Positions 8,177-16,920 of a DNA stretch of 53,114 nt are shown here, piece by piece. The translations under genes and the position numbers were made by a program. The notes under the pieces were generated by a model, which was not told where the DNA came from, ran no database searches, and was given only the letters and a program-made list of their open reading frames with translations. The DNA lies in contig NZ_WIVE01000027.1 in assembly GCF_009601025.1 (NCBI RefSeq), positions 1 to 53,114 on the forward strand, in the 5' to 3' direction. The stretch comes from Roseospira navarrensis (GTDB taxonomy: Bacteria; Pseudomonadota; Alphaproteobacteria; Rhodospirillales; Rhodospirillaceae). Each line of letters starts with the position of its first letter. The first letter of the stretch is position 1.

Positions 8177-8872
8177 TCACTCCGTGGTCAGAAGGCGGCC
8201 ATCCTCGGCCGCCAGTCGTCGAGCATCCTCGGCCGTGAGCGCGGGCCGCACGGTCGCCGCGGCCAGCGGCGCGCCGCCCTCGATGGCGACGGCCAGCACG
8301 CGGCCGTCCTCGGTGGTCAGGATCCGGCCGTCCTCGGTGGCCAGCGCCACCGGCGGCGAGACCACCATGGCCCGCGCCGGCGGGGCGGTGGCGGCGGCCA
8401 GGTCAATGGGCACCGTGCTGCCGTCATGCAGCGTGATGGTGATGCGGGCGGCCACGCGGTTGAGACCCTGGCGCTCCACCTGCACGTCCACCGACCGCGC
8501 CAGCCCGACGGCCGCGTCGGTCATCCAGGCCAGCGCCTCGCGGATGGCGTCGCGGTGCCGGGCCAGGGTCTCCGGCGTGATCTTCTCCCTCTGGAGGAGC
8601 CACAGCCGCGACCCGATCCGATCACCGATGAACACCCGCCCGCCGATCGTGGGCGGCAGGGCGTCCCCCCACCAGCCGCGCCGGTCCTGGTCGGCATCCG
8701 GCCGCTGGTCGGGCATCGTGTCGTCCGGCCGCGCGCGGCGGTCCGAGAACAGGGACACGATCACGGCCGTGCGCAGGCCGTCGTCCGCCACCAGGTCGCC
8801 ATCGGGACCGAGCGCCAGATCGGCGGCCCCGGCCTCGGCATCCCAGATCAGCGCGGCATCGGTCAGGCCCAT
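8177..8872 (-). CDS. Mu gp46-like tail protein with C-terminal EDGR repeats
   Basis: 231 residues. The N-terminal 130 residues (MGLTDAALIWDAEAGAADLA..., GWWGDALP, WLLQREKI) fit the GP46 family of baseplate proteins that act between the spike and the J-like wedge. The C-terminal third is an unusual tail of short repeats of the form (T/A)EDGR(I/V/L)L (about 176-231). These repeats are not in Mu gp46 and could bind the fibre-like protein encoded next. Start chosen at the ATG 1 bp after the gp45 stop. Confidence 0.82.
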   Translation of the reverse strand: MGLTDAALIWDAEAGAADLALGPDGDLVADDGLRTAVIVSLFSDRRARPDDTMPDQRPDADQDRRGWWGDALPPTIGGRVFIGDRIGSRLWLLQREKITPETLARHRDAIREALAWMTDAAVGLARSVDVQVERQGLNRVAARITITLHDGSTVPIDLAAATAPPARAMVVSPPVALATEDGRILTTEDGRVLAVAIEGGAPLAAATVRPALTAEDARRLAAEDGRLLTTE

Positions 8873-8873
8873 G

Positions 8874-9395
8874 TCACCCTCCCGCCCGGACGATGGTGGA
8901 GCCCTCGACGATGGGCCACAGCCCGGCGCTGGACCCGCTGCCCACCTGCACGCGGTCACCGATGCGGGCCACGCGCGGCCCGTCTTCCTCGCCCAGGTGC
9001 ACGTCGGGGCACTCGATGGTCACCCGCGTCGGCGAGCGCACCACGATGCGGTCGGTGCGCAGCTCGACCGACTGACCCTTGTCGTCGTAGATCGCCACCT
9101 CGCCCCGCTGGAGGTCGGTCGGCCGGTGCGCCCGCCCGCCCACCACCAGGGCGATGGGCGTGGAGCTGACCCCGCCCGGGAACACCAGCACCACCTCGGA
9201 CCCCGGCAGCGGGTGCGCCGAGAACCCATAGGGCAGCGCGTGCTTGACCCTGTCATGGGTCTCGCCGTCATAGACCGACACCTGCAACTCCTGGGTCTGC
9301 ATCGTGGCGCGCACCAGGCGCAGCACGCCCCATCTCACCATCAGGCGCAGGCGGGTGGAGACGGCCCCGGTGGCCTTGTGGATCGCCCGCATCAT
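8874..9395 (-). CDS. baseplate spike protein (Mu gp45, gpV-like)
   Basis: 173 residues of the phage baseplate assembly protein V family, forming the central membrane-piercing spike. The segment LPYGFSAHPLPGSEVVLVFP (about 54-73) is the characteristic OB-fold region. The C-terminal half is a run of short beta strands (VELRTDRIVVRSPTRVTIEC) expected of a trimeric spike helix. ATG overlaps the gpP stop by 4 bases. Length is close to Mu gp45. Confidence 0.92.
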   Translation of the reverse strand: MMRAIHKATGAVSTRLRLMVRWGVLRLVRATMQTQELQVSVYDGETHDRVKHALPYGFSAHPLPGSEVVLVFPGGVSSTPIALVVGGRAHRPTDLQRGEVAIYDDKGQSVELRTDRIVVRSPTRVTIECPDVHLGEEDGPRVARIGDRVQVGSGSSAGLWPIVEGSTIVRAGG

Positions 9396-10477
9396 CGCGC
9401 CACCCACTGCTCATCGGCGTCGCCGCCCGATTCGGGCGGGGTCTCCTGGCGGACATCGAACGCCCCCTCCGCGACCACCTCCAGGGTGGCCGTGGTACCG
9501 TCATCGCTCTTGTCGTAGGTGACACCCGCGATGAGCATGGCGCGGTCCAGCGCCAGCCACGGATCGACCACGCGGACCAGCGTCAGCGGCCGCCACAGGG
9601 CGTCGGCATCGTCGCGCCAGCCGGCCACGGTGATCTCGGCGCGGCGGCTGCGGCCCTGGCGGACCGTGCGCTCCCAGGCCGCGCGGTCGGCCAGCGACTC
9701 GCCCTCCTCGGCCAGCACGATCAGCGGCCGATGGCGCGGCACGCCGGCATCGGTGACGCTGGCCCGGCCCGCCGCCACGGCCTCGACGCCGAACCCGTCG
9801 TCCAGGGCGCTCTGACCCTTCACCGTGATCGTGCTGTACCGATCCCGATGGCTCATCATGCCGCGCGCCGACAGGACCCGCGTGCCCGGCACCCGCTCCA
9901 GGGTGGCGCCGGTGTCGCGCGCCTGCGCCGGCGTGGTCAGGACCAGCCCGCCCAGGCCGTCGCTCATCGCCAGGATGCCGCGATACCGGCAGGCCCGCTC
10001 CAGCGCGTCCCAGACCGTCTCGCCCTCCTGGATGCGGAACGATGCGAATGCCGGGCCCGTGTCCGCGGCCGCCCGGACTGAGATCCCGTAGGGCGCCACC
10101 AGGTCGCGGGCGATCTGGTCCAGCGTCACCCCGTGCCACTCGCCGGACGGCAGGTGGATGGCCGAGCAGTCCACCAGATCGCCGGCGGCATCGCGGCCCC
10201 GCACCGTGACCTCGTGCGACTGGGCGTCGTAGCTGGGCTCGACATCGTCGATGTATCCGGTCAGCACCGGCGTGCGCCGGCCGCGCTCATCCTCGACGCT
10301 GACCCGACACGGCCCGCCCAGGGGGATGCGCAGGCGCGCCCCGGTCCGGCGGGTCAACGTCAAGTCGAACGCCCCGGCGACCGCCTCGATCGACCGCGTC
10401 ACGGACACGCTGGTCCAGCCGCGCCAGAGCTGGTCGCCGAGTTCCAGGACCATCAGATCAGTGGGCAGCGTGCTCAT
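9392..10477 (-). CDS. baseplate hub protein (Mu gpP/gp44)
   Basis: 361 residues of the contractile-tail hub family. The N-terminus describes a local beta barrel (SVSVTRSIEAVAGAFDLTLT), followed by the typical VRGRDAAGDLVDCSAI segment (about 90-105) and GETVWDALERACRYRGIL (about 151-168), present in gpP/gpD-like hubs. It anchors the gp45 spike and caps the tail tube. It overlaps both neighbours by 4 bases, as expected of a coupled tail operon. Confidence 0.92.
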   Translation of the reverse strand: MSTLPTDLMVLELGDQLWRGWTSVSVTRSIEAVAGAFDLTLTRRTGARLRIPLGGPCRVSVEDERGRRTPVLTGYIDDVEPSYDAQSHEVTVRGRDAAGDLVDCSAIHLPSGEWHGVTLDQIARDLVAPYGISVRAAADTGPAFASFRIQEGETVWDALERACRYRGILAMSDGLGGLVLTTPAQARDTGATLERVPGTRVLSARGMMSHRDRYSTITVKGQSALDDGFGVEAVAAGRASVTDAGVPRHRPLIVLAEEGESLADRAAWERTVRQGRSRRAEITVAGWRDDADALWRPLTLVRVVDPWLALDRAMLIAGVTYDKSDDGTTATLEVVAEGAFDVRQETPPESGGDADEQWVAR

Positions 10478-11718
10478 GGATCCAGCACCTCCAAGGTGCC
10501 GTCGGTGAACAGCGGGTGCCGGATCCGATTCCGGTCCACGATGTCGGCCGCACCGTCGAGCACCGCGTCCAGGTCATCGCCCCACCAGCCGTGGGCCAGG
10601 GCCAGCGCCGGCGCCGGGGCATCCACCGTGACGGTGCGCAGGCGCGGCAGCCGCCCGGCGCGGACGGTCAGGTCCCGCACCACGGCCGCATGCACGGCGG
10701 CGAGCCGGGCATAGACGGCCGGGTCGCTGGTCTCCAGCATCACCGCGTCCAGGGCCTCACTGACCGCGCGCCGCACCGCCTCCGCCTCGCCCGCGCTGGG
10801 GTAGTCCACCGCCGCCGCCAGCCGCGCCGCGCCGACGATATGCGCCTCCGTGACCGCGTCCCGCAGCACCGTGCGCAGGTCCGCCAGCGTGGCCTCGGAC
10901 GCCGTGGGCCAGCCCGTCGCCGGCGTCGCGACACTCAGGCCCGGGGACCGCGCCGCCGCCAGCGCCGCCAGCACGGGCCGGGTGGCGTCCGGCCCGGACC
11001 AGGAGGCGCCCAGGTCGCCCAGCCCGGCCAGCCCGCGCCATACGCCCTGCACGGTGCCCAGCAGCTGGTCGGGCATGGCCATCAGCGACAGCCCCAGCCC
11101 CACGGCCGAGCCGATCGTGCCCGTGACCAGGTCAGCCACCGACCGCACCACCTGGAGCGGCATCGTCACCACACGCACGGCGTTGAACACCGCATCGATG
11201 TCGCCGGCGAGGGTGTCGATCGCGAATTGAGGCTGGCTTGACGCGGCCTCAAACGCCTCTTGAAACGCCGTCAGAGCATCGGTCTCGGCCGCGTCGGCCG
11301 CCGTGGCGACGGCCGCCTGTGTGTCCGCCGTGGCGACCGGCCGCACGTCCTTCTCGGCGGTCTCGACACAGACGAACGAGACCTCGCACACCCCGCCCTG
11401 ACGGCTGGACGTGCGGGTGGACACCTCGCCCGTGGCCCGCACGATGCGGTCGCCGTAGTACGGATGCACCAGGGTCGCCGCCCCCGGCTCCTCCAGCGCC
11501 GCCAGCAGGGCGTCGCGCTCGGCCATGTAGTCCGCGCCCACCAGGAACGCCTGCACCCGCCAGCGGCGCACCTGCCGCCCCAGATCCTCCGGCGTCAGCC
11601 CGTCGGTCTCCGGATGCACGTGCTCCACCAGACGGCGCCCGGTGGTGTGGTCGTCGCTCACCACATGAAACGGCACGCCCCGGAACGACGCCGGGCGCAG
11701 ATTGTCGCGCCACGCCAT
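10474..11718 (-). CDS. DNA circularisation/tail protein (Mu gpN/gp43)
   Basis: 414 residues. The N-terminal 100 residues (MAWRDNLRPASFRGVPFHVV, GRRLVEHVHP, VHPYYGDRIV) match the DNA_circ_N family of Mu gpN, a tail component first linked to circularising injected DNA. The C-terminal two thirds are helical and alanine-rich with no strong family signature. The gene starts 44 bp from the start of a gene on the other strand (the secreted moron), so a divergent promoter region lies between them. Confidence 0.9.
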   Translation of the reverse strand: MAWRDNLRPASFRGVPFHVVSDDHTTGRRLVEHVHPETDGLTPEDLGRQVRRWRVQAFLVGADYMAERDALLAALEEPGAATLVHPYYGDRIVRATGEVSTRTSSRQGGVCEVSFVCVETAEKDVRPVATADTQAAVATAADAAETDALTAFQEAFEAASSQPQFAIDTLAGDIDAVFNAVRVVTMPLQVVRSVADLVTGTIGSAVGLGLSLMAMPDQLLGTVQGVWRGLAGLGDLGASWSGPDATRPVLAALAAARSPGLSVATPATGWPTASEATLADLRTVLRDAVTEAHIVGAARLAAAVDYPSAGEAEAVRRAVSEALDAVMLETSDPAVYARLAAVHAAVVRDLTVRAGRLPRLRTVTVDAPAPALALAHGWWGDDLDAVLDGAADIVDRNRIRHPLFTDGTLEVLDP

Positions 11719-11730
11719 CAGGTGTACCCT
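11702..11730 (+). promoter_or_regulatory. candidate rightward promoter for the secreted moron
   Basis: TTGTCG (11702-11707) and TACCCT (11725-11730) are 17 bp apart and point at the gene starting at 11763. The match is modest (4 of 6 at each hexamer), but a separate promoter is needed because the gene opposes the late operon. Confidence 0.4.
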
Positions 11731-11762
11731 CCCAGAGACAGCACCCCATGGGAGAGACCGCC

Positions 11763-12395
11763 ATGCGCCCGCGCGCCGCGCACATATATAGTGTCGCCCT
11801 GATCGCCGCTTTCACCCTGGCTGGGGCCACCCACGCCGCCGAGGAGGCGGGACAGGATGCGGCGGACTGTGATCGGTGGTGGGTCGGCGAAGCGGATACG
11901 GCGGACTGCGAACCGGACCCGACGGTGACCGTGCCCCTGCCGGAGGGCGACATCACGGTCACGCTGCGTGGCGAGCCGACGGAGGCCCTGGCCGAAGCCG
12001 CCGAGACCTTCTTCCGCGCGTGCCGCCAGTTGGCGGAGCACCCCGAGGCGATCAGCTATGTGTCGGCCACCTGGACGACGTTGCCATTCGGGCCGGATTT
12101 GGTGGACGGTGCCCTGTCGCTGCGTGGGTGGACACATGCCATCAGGCTGCGGGTCGATCTGCGCGCCATGGCCGACTGGCCGCACGACCTGAAAATGGCA
12201 TTTCTCGACCGCGATTACCTCGTGGCGGAGGGGGCGTGGTACATCGGCGACGATGCCGTCATCGGTCATGACCGGGATGACCAGACCCTCTGCGGCTGGG
12301 ACGAGGGCGCCGAGACACTCGGCCACATCCGACGCCATCCGGACATCCGACGCCTCTACGTCAATCAGACCGATCTGTTCGCGGCGCTGTTCTGA
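11763..12395 (+). CDS. secreted moron-type protein of unknown function
   Basis: 210 residues, encoded against the late operon in a gap between the tape measure and gpN genes. The first 29 residues are a clear signal peptide (MRPRAAH, hydrophobic IYSVALIAAFTLAGA, cleavage near THA-AEE). The mature part is acidic with four cysteines, which could form periplasmic disulphides. Start at the second ATG, which has GGAGAG six bases upstream; an in-frame ATG 15 bases earlier lacks this. No family is recognised. Own promoter, own strand and an envelope-directed product are the marks of a phage moron expressed in the lysogen. Confidence 0.8.
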   Translation: MRPRAAHIYSVALIAAFTLAGATHAAEEAGQDAADCDRWWVGEADTADCEPDPTVTVPLPEGDITVTLRGEPTEALAEAAETFFRACRQLAEHPEAISYVSATWTTLPFGPDLVDGALSLRGWTHAIRLRVDLRAMADWPHDLKMAFLDRDYLVAEGAWYIGDDAVIGHDRDDQTLCGWDEGAETLGHIRRHPDIRRLYVNQTDLFAALF

Positions 12396-12397
12396 CA

Positions 12398-14356
12398 TCA
12401 CTGCCCCACGCCCCCCATGGTGGGGCCGCGATCGGGATCGCTGCCGCCCATCGGCTGGCCCCGGCGGCGGTGCGGGCGCACCGCCAGCCCGGCGGCCACG
12501 CCGGGATTGGTGTTGGTCACGCTGATCTCGATCTCGTCGATCCCCACACCCCACTTTTCCAACTGTTCTATGGCGGCATCCGCGATCTCCCGCCCGATCT
12601 CGCTGCCGGCGATGCCGCCCGCAATGGCGCCGCCGAGAGCCCCGGCCGGCGCCATGACGGGCGCGAGCGGTCCCGTCGCCGCGCCCAGCGCACCGCCCAC
12701 CTGCGCCCCGACCCACGCACCGCCGGCAGCGCCCAGGGCGCCGCCGCCGGCCTCCACCGCGCCGCGCGTGTCGCCGTCGGCCAGCGCCATGCCGGCCTCG
12801 ACCGCGCCGAGCCCCAGCGCCGTGACGCCGCCCGCCCGGCCGATCAATCGCAGCCGCAGACGCTGACCCAAGGCGGCGGTGCCGGCGGCCGTCGCCCCCG
12901 CAGATCCCATGCCGCCGGCGCCCACCGCCCCGGCCGCTCCGGCCATTCCGGCCCCGGCGGCGCCCGCGCGGCCGCCGCCCAGACGGCGCGGCCAGTTGGT
13001 GACCAGCACAGGGGTCGGCCCCATGCCGGCGGCCGCCCCGGCCAGCGTCGGACCAGCCGCGCCGGCCATCCGGCGCATGCTCAGCGCCGTGGTGACGGCG
13101 GCCCCGGTGCGGACCACCTGATTGCCGACGACGAGCGCCCCGAGGGTCCCTGCGCCGATGGCCAGCGCCCGCATCGTCTTGTCGAGGGTGTCCGGATCCA
13201 GGTCGGATATGGCCCGGGCCAGATCGTCGATCGGGCCGGACAAATTCTGGTCGGCGAACTTCTGCCATGCGTTCGACAGGCTGGTGAGCGCGGCGCTCAT
13301 GGTTTCCGCCCGGATGGCGGCATCCTGAAACAACTGCTCCCGCGTGCCCTCGACCTCCATCAGACCGTCGAGCAGTCTGAGTTCGCCAGTTTTTCGGTAT
13401 TCGTCGAGCAGCGGGATTAGGACTGCCTGAGCGCCCTCTTCCGTGAAGACGTTCTTGAAGAGGGCATCTGATTCGGTGACCTCGCCTTTCGTGGCTCGGA
13501 CGATGTCTCGCAGGATGTCCGGAACCGCGCGCATCTGATTGAGGTTCTCGGGGTCCATCACCTGGATCCCCATGTCGCCCAGCGCGGCCTTCACGTCCGG
13601 ATCGCTCAGTGTCCGCATCAGGCCCTCCACCGCCGTCGCGGCCTCGGAGCCTGAGCCCGTGCTGGCCCGGGCGATCTGAGCCAGCGCCATCGCCTCACGG
13701 CCAGCGTCGAGCCCTGTGCGGCCCGTGCGCATGTAGGCCGCCGCGATCGTTGGCGCCTCTCGCGCCAGTTCGGCGAGGGTCAGCTTGGCGAGCTTTCCCT
13801 GTTCGTTGATCGTGCTGAGGTAGGCAATCAACTCACCGCGATCATCGATTCCCAGATTGGTGATCGCGTTGGCGATCAACTGGCCCATGGATGTGGCATC
13901 GCCGCCCGTCGCCCGCATCGCCGCGCCCAGCGCCAGCAGCCCCTCTTCGTCGTCCAGCAACACGCTCGAACGCGTGTAGACCTCCTGCAGACCGGCCGTG
14001 AGCTGCGACACATCCAGCCGGACGGCCGGATTGTTCGCGATCTCGAACAGGCGCTCACGAAGGACCTTGATCTCATCGGCCGAGCGGCCGGAACTGGTCC
14101 GCAGCGCCGCGAGCTGGTCCTGGAGCGAGGCCACCTGTCGGATCGCCGCTGCCGCCCCCGCGCCCGTCAGCAGGGCGGTGTAGCGGTTCCCCAGGCTGGC
14201 CAGCCCATCGCTCGCCGACCGCGCGGCCCGGCCGAGCCGGCGGAGGTCCTGCTGGCCGCCGGCGGACAGCCGCCCCAGCGCGCCCTGCATGGTGCGGGCA
14301 CGGGTGGCCAGGTTGCCGGCCAGGTCGATCGCGAGGCTGTACTTCATGTCGGCCAT
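12398..14356 (-). CDS. tail tape measure protein (Mu gp42)
   Basis: 652 residues. The N-terminal 350 residues (MADMKYSLAIDLAGNLATRA, followed by helical segments) fit the TP901-type tape measure core; TMP sets tail length and is ejected with DNA. Residues about 400-600 are Gly/Ala-rich and hydrophobic, typical of the membrane-inserting part. It follows the frameshifted chaperone gene, the conserved order. The C-terminus (PHRRRGQPMGGSDPDRGP) is basic and polar. A GCCCCA...TGGGGC stem overlaps its last codons, close to the end of the opposing moron. Confidence 0.93.
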   Translation of the reverse strand: MADMKYSLAIDLAGNLATRARTMQGALGRLSAGGQQDLRRLGRAARSASDGLASLGNRYTALLTGAGAAAAIRQVASLQDQLAALRTSSGRSADEIKVLRERLFEIANNPAVRLDVSQLTAGLQEVYTRSSVLLDDEEGLLALGAAMRATGGDATSMGQLIANAITNLGIDDRGELIAYLSTINEQGKLAKLTLAELAREAPTIAAAYMRTGRTGLDAGREAMALAQIARASTGSGSEAATAVEGLMRTLSDPDVKAALGDMGIQVMDPENLNQMRAVPDILRDIVRATKGEVTESDALFKNVFTEEGAQAVLIPLLDEYRKTGELRLLDGLMEVEGTREQLFQDAAIRAETMSAALTSLSNAWQKFADQNLSGPIDDLARAISDLDPDTLDKTMRALAIGAGTLGALVVGNQVVRTGAAVTTALSMRRMAGAAGPTLAGAAAGMGPTPVLVTNWPRRLGGGRAGAAGAGMAGAAGAVGAGGMGSAGATAAGTAALGQRLRLRLIGRAGGVTALGLGAVEAGMALADGDTRGAVEAGGGALGAAGGAWVGAQVGGALGAATGPLAPVMAPAGALGGAIAGGIAGSEIGREIADAAIEQLEKWGVGIDEIEISVTNTNPGVAAGLAVRPHRRRGQPMGGSDPDRGPTMGGVGQ

Positions 14357-14371
14357 GGGATGGGCCTCACA

Positions 14372-14871
14372 TCAGGATCGGGTGTTGAGTGTCCGCGCGG
14401 CGTCAATGCAGCGCAGCGCCCGGCGGAGGGCGTAGGTGCGCGCCTCCGCCCAGCTCAGGCCGAGGCGCCCGGCGACGATCTGCCACGTCTGGGCATCGTC
14501 CACCTGGGCGCCTACGGCTCCCCCCGGCGGGACAGCGCCTCCGCGAGCGCGCGGCCGGCGGCCTCGTCCAGCTCGGCCGCGTGCGCCTGCAACAGCGACA
14601 GGTCCCGGCCGGACAGGCTCCGGATCTCGGTCAGCGTCAGCGCCCCCGGCCGGTCACCGACCCGTGCCACCTGACGGCGCAGGCCCTCCAGGCCCAGCAG
14701 GGTCGAGGACTGCATCAGCGCCAGCGACCCGTCGGCCAGACGCATGGGCCGCTCGGCCGCCATGCCGGCGTCCAGGATGTCGCCGGCGGACATCTCCTTG
14801 AGGGTGACGGTCGTGTGGATGTCGGCCCCAATGGTCAGGCCGTCCAGCAGGTCAAAGGTGACTTCAGCCAT
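14372..14871 (-). CDS. tail assembly chaperone, -1 frameshift extension product
   Basis: The chaperone gene ends ...CGC CGG GGG GAG CCG TAG. A -1 slip on the six-G run replaces the last two residues and continues for 49 codons (GAVGAQVDDAQTWQIVAGRL..., ...LRCIDAARTLNTRS) to a TGA 16 bases before the tape measure start. The extension is a well-formed helical segment in the normal codon use of the phage. Two products from one gene by frameshift just upstream of the tape measure is a conserved feature of long-tailed phages. Predicted product: 166 residues; no ATG serves the second frame. Confidence 0.8.
14512..14871 (-). CDS. tail assembly chaperone (Mu gp41-like), unshifted product
   Basis: 119 residues of the small tail assembly protein family that follows the tube gene in Mu-like phages. 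MAEVTFDLLDGLTIGADIHT and VTLKEMSAGDILDAG (about 22-36) are characteristic. It probably coats the tape measure while the tube assembles. The final codons carry a G-run slippery site leading into an overlapping frame. The spacing to the tube gene stop is 1 bp. Confidence 0.88.
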   Translation of the reverse strand: MAEVTFDLLDGLTIGADIHTTVTLKEMSAGDILDAGMAAERPMRLADGSLALMQSSTLLGLEGLRRQVARVGDRPGALTLTEIRSLSGRDLSLLQAHAAELDEAAGRALAEALSRRGEP

Positions 14872-14872
14872 G

Positions 14873-15235
14873 TCACGACTCCTCCATCTCGGGCCCGTGA
14901 AACTCCACCTGGACGCCACCCGAACTGCCGCCGGCGAGCCGGGTCTCGCCCGTGCACCACCACTGGCTGCCCACGTACCGCTGGCCGGTATCGCACTCGA
15001 AGGTGACGGTGGCGTCGTCCGCATCCTTCAGGCTGCCGAGCACCTGACCGGGCTTGAACAGGATCTTGCAGGTGACGGTGCCGTGGCGCGTCTCCTCCGA
15101 GAACCCGACGGTGCCGGTGTCGCTGGCGCGGGGAGATCGGGTCACCCCGCCGGTGTCGCACTCGGCGCCGGGCTCCGATTCCAGAAGCTGGCCGTTGACC
15201 CTCACGAAGGCGCGGCCGAACCGTTTGAGAGACAT
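14873..15235 (-). CDS. tail tube protein (Mu gpM)
   Basis: 120 residues. MSLKRFGRAFVRVNGQLLES and the conserved RHGTVTCKILFKPGQ... segment identify the Mu-type tail tube family, the inner tube of the contractile tail. It sits between the sheath and the chaperone as in Mu. A 23-bp gap to the sheath stop contains a good ribosome site (AGGAGGT on the minus strand), suggesting high independent translation, as needed for an abundant structural protein. Confidence 0.92.
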   Translation of the reverse strand: MSLKRFGRAFVRVNGQLLESEPGAECDTGGVTRSPRASDTGTVGFSEETRHGTVTCKILFKPGQVLGSLKDADDATVTFECDTGQRYVGSQWWCTGETRLAGGSSGGVQVEFHGPEMEES

Positions 15236-15258
15236 TCAAGACCTCCTTTAGCGGCCGC

Positions 15259-16719
15259 TCAGAGGCGGAATTGGACTTGTCCGGCGAACACGCGGAACTG
15301 GTTGATGACGTCGGGCGGGATCAGCGCGTTGACCCGGTTGGGGTCCGACTGGTCGCGCTCCACGATCAGCTCCGACTTGAACTGGTCCGCCTGCTCCACG
15401 AGCCCGGCCGTCTCCCATTCGCGGAACAGGGCCACCAGCTCGTCGCGGATCACGGCGGGCGTCACGATGGCCTGGCCGGGGCCGTAGCGGGTGCCGTCCG
15501 ACGCCAGCTTGTGGCGCGGGAAGCGCTGGAAGATGCGCGCCCGCACGCTGTAGCGCAGGTACGCCAGCGTCTTCAGGGTGGTGACGTCGAGGTAGCTGAT
15601 GTCCTCAATGCCCCACTGATTGGTCTGGAAGGTCGTGATCGCGCGGTCGATCTGGACGGTGTTGACTTCCGTCCGCGCGGTCGCGATGCCGTCGTGGAGG
15701 AGCAAATTCCTCTCCTCCATCGTGAACCGATCCGCCTCGGCCGGCGGCAGCACGCCGCGCAGCTCCAGCGTCTGGAGCGGCCGGGCCGGGTCGATCTGGA
15801 GGTGGTACGCCGCGACGGCGCCCAGGGCGGCGGCGGCCTCCCACGGCGGGGTCGGGCTGCCGTCCATGCCCATGATGGTCAGGTGCGGCGAGTTGCGCGA
15901 ATCGCCCAGCGTGGTCAGCTCGGCGTGCGTGCCCTGCGCCCAGGCGTAGGCGTGCGCGTCCTGCATGACCAGCGGCCCGAACCGGGTCTCCAGCTCGGCC
16001 TCGATCGCGGCCAGGGACGCCGTGTCCGTGTAGGGCAGGATGATGTCCGTCACCCACTCGTCCCCGATCGCGGCGAGCGCGGCCGTCAGGTCCGGATTGG
16101 CGGACCCGCCCGACATGGGCGTGATGGTCAGGCCGACGCCGGCGGGCATGGCCTCGCCGTAGTACCCCACGCGGATGTCGATGGCGTTGCCGGTCTCCCC
16201 GCTCCACCGGCAGGTCAGCGTGACGTCGGCGGCCGTGGCGGCGGCCGTCACCGGCAGGTCGAGGACGGCGTTGATTGCGGCCGCCGTCGCCGTGGCGATG
16301 GCCGTGGCGGCGGTGCCGGCGGCCACACCCACGCGCACGCGCTGGCCGGCGATCCACAGCACCAGGGTGCCGGAGGCCGTGGCCGGGCCGGTGATCGCCA
16401 GCGTGCCGGTGGCGGCCTGGGCCGCGCCGTCATCCTCCATCGGGATCACGGTGGCCCGGGTGACGGTGTTGTTGGCACGCAGGAAATGCGCCATCCGGTG
16501 CAGCATGGACCCGCGCCCGAAGTACCCGGCGGCCTGGTCGCCCGTCAGAATGTCGATGGGCTCCAGCGCCGTGGCGGTGCCGGTCGAGAGCATCTGGCCG
16601 AGCACCAGGATCCGGCTCGGCATGCCCGGCAGGCCCTGGACGGCGCGGCTGTTGTCGATCTCGATGTACGCGCCCGGCGCGCGCAGGTCGATCGGGATGG
16701 CATTGAACGAGATGGCCAT
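15259..16719 (-). CDS. contractile tail sheath protein (Mu gpL)
   Basis: 486 residues. The N-terminus MAISFNAIPIDLRAPGAYIE and NSRAVQGLPGMPSRILVLGQ (about 24-43) are diagnostic of the Mu-type sheath. The C-terminal domain carries RARIFQRFPRHKLASDGTRY and the conserved end VINQFRVFAGQVQFRL. It forms the outer contracting cylinder around the tube. Full length, with no sign of damage. Confidence 0.95.
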   Translation of the reverse strand: MAISFNAIPIDLRAPGAYIEIDNSRAVQGLPGMPSRILVLGQMLSTGTATALEPIDILTGDQAAGYFGRGSMLHRMAHFLRANNTVTRATVIPMEDDGAAQAATGTLAITGPATASGTLVLWIAGQRVRVGVAAGTAATAIATATAAAINAVLDLPVTAAATAADVTLTCRWSGETGNAIDIRVGYYGEAMPAGVGLTITPMSGGSANPDLTAALAAIGDEWVTDIILPYTDTASLAAIEAELETRFGPLVMQDAHAYAWAQGTHAELTTLGDSRNSPHLTIMGMDGSPTPPWEAAAALGAVAAYHLQIDPARPLQTLELRGVLPPAEADRFTMEERNLLLHDGIATARTEVNTVQIDRAITTFQTNQWGIEDISYLDVTTLKTLAYLRYSVRARIFQRFPRHKLASDGTRYGPGQAIVTPAVIRDELVALFREWETAGLVEQADQFKSELIVERDQSDPNRVNALIPPDVINQFRVFAGQVQFRL

Positions 16720-16722
16720 GGC

Positions 16723-16920
16723 CTAGCTCTCCTTGGTGCGCGTCTTGGTCGGCCGGACCTCGACCACGTCGCCGGCGGAGAGGCGCCGCTGCCAGAAGAT
16801 CGACCAGGTCACGGCCAGCCCCTCATCGGGCAGGCGTCCGGGCGGCGCCCCCGGCGCCGGCGGCGGCATGCGGACCAGCAGACCCGGGCGGGCCGGCTTG
16901 AGGGTGCGGGTCTCGGGCAT
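16723..16920 (-). CDS. DUF2635 small tail protein (Mu gp38-like)
   Basis: 65 residues, rich in proline. PARPGLLVRMPPPAP and the C-terminal WQRRLSAGDVVEVRPT match the DUF2635 family always found just upstream of the sheath gene in Mu-like phages. The function is unknown; a role in tail terminator assembly is assumed from position. The ATG overlaps the DUF1834 stop (TGATG). Confidence 0.85.
   Translation of the reverse strand: MPETRTLKPARPGLLVRMPPPAPGAPPGRLPDEGLAVTWSIFWQRRLSAGDVVEVRPTKTRTKES

Noticed and set aside
11675-11695. CCCGGAACGACGCCGGG, similar to the late-promoter palindrome
   Set aside because: It lies within the coding start of the gpN gene, is on the wrong register and keeps only part of the dyad. 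Probably chance similarity, although a Mu-like third late promoter upstream of gpP cannot be excluded.
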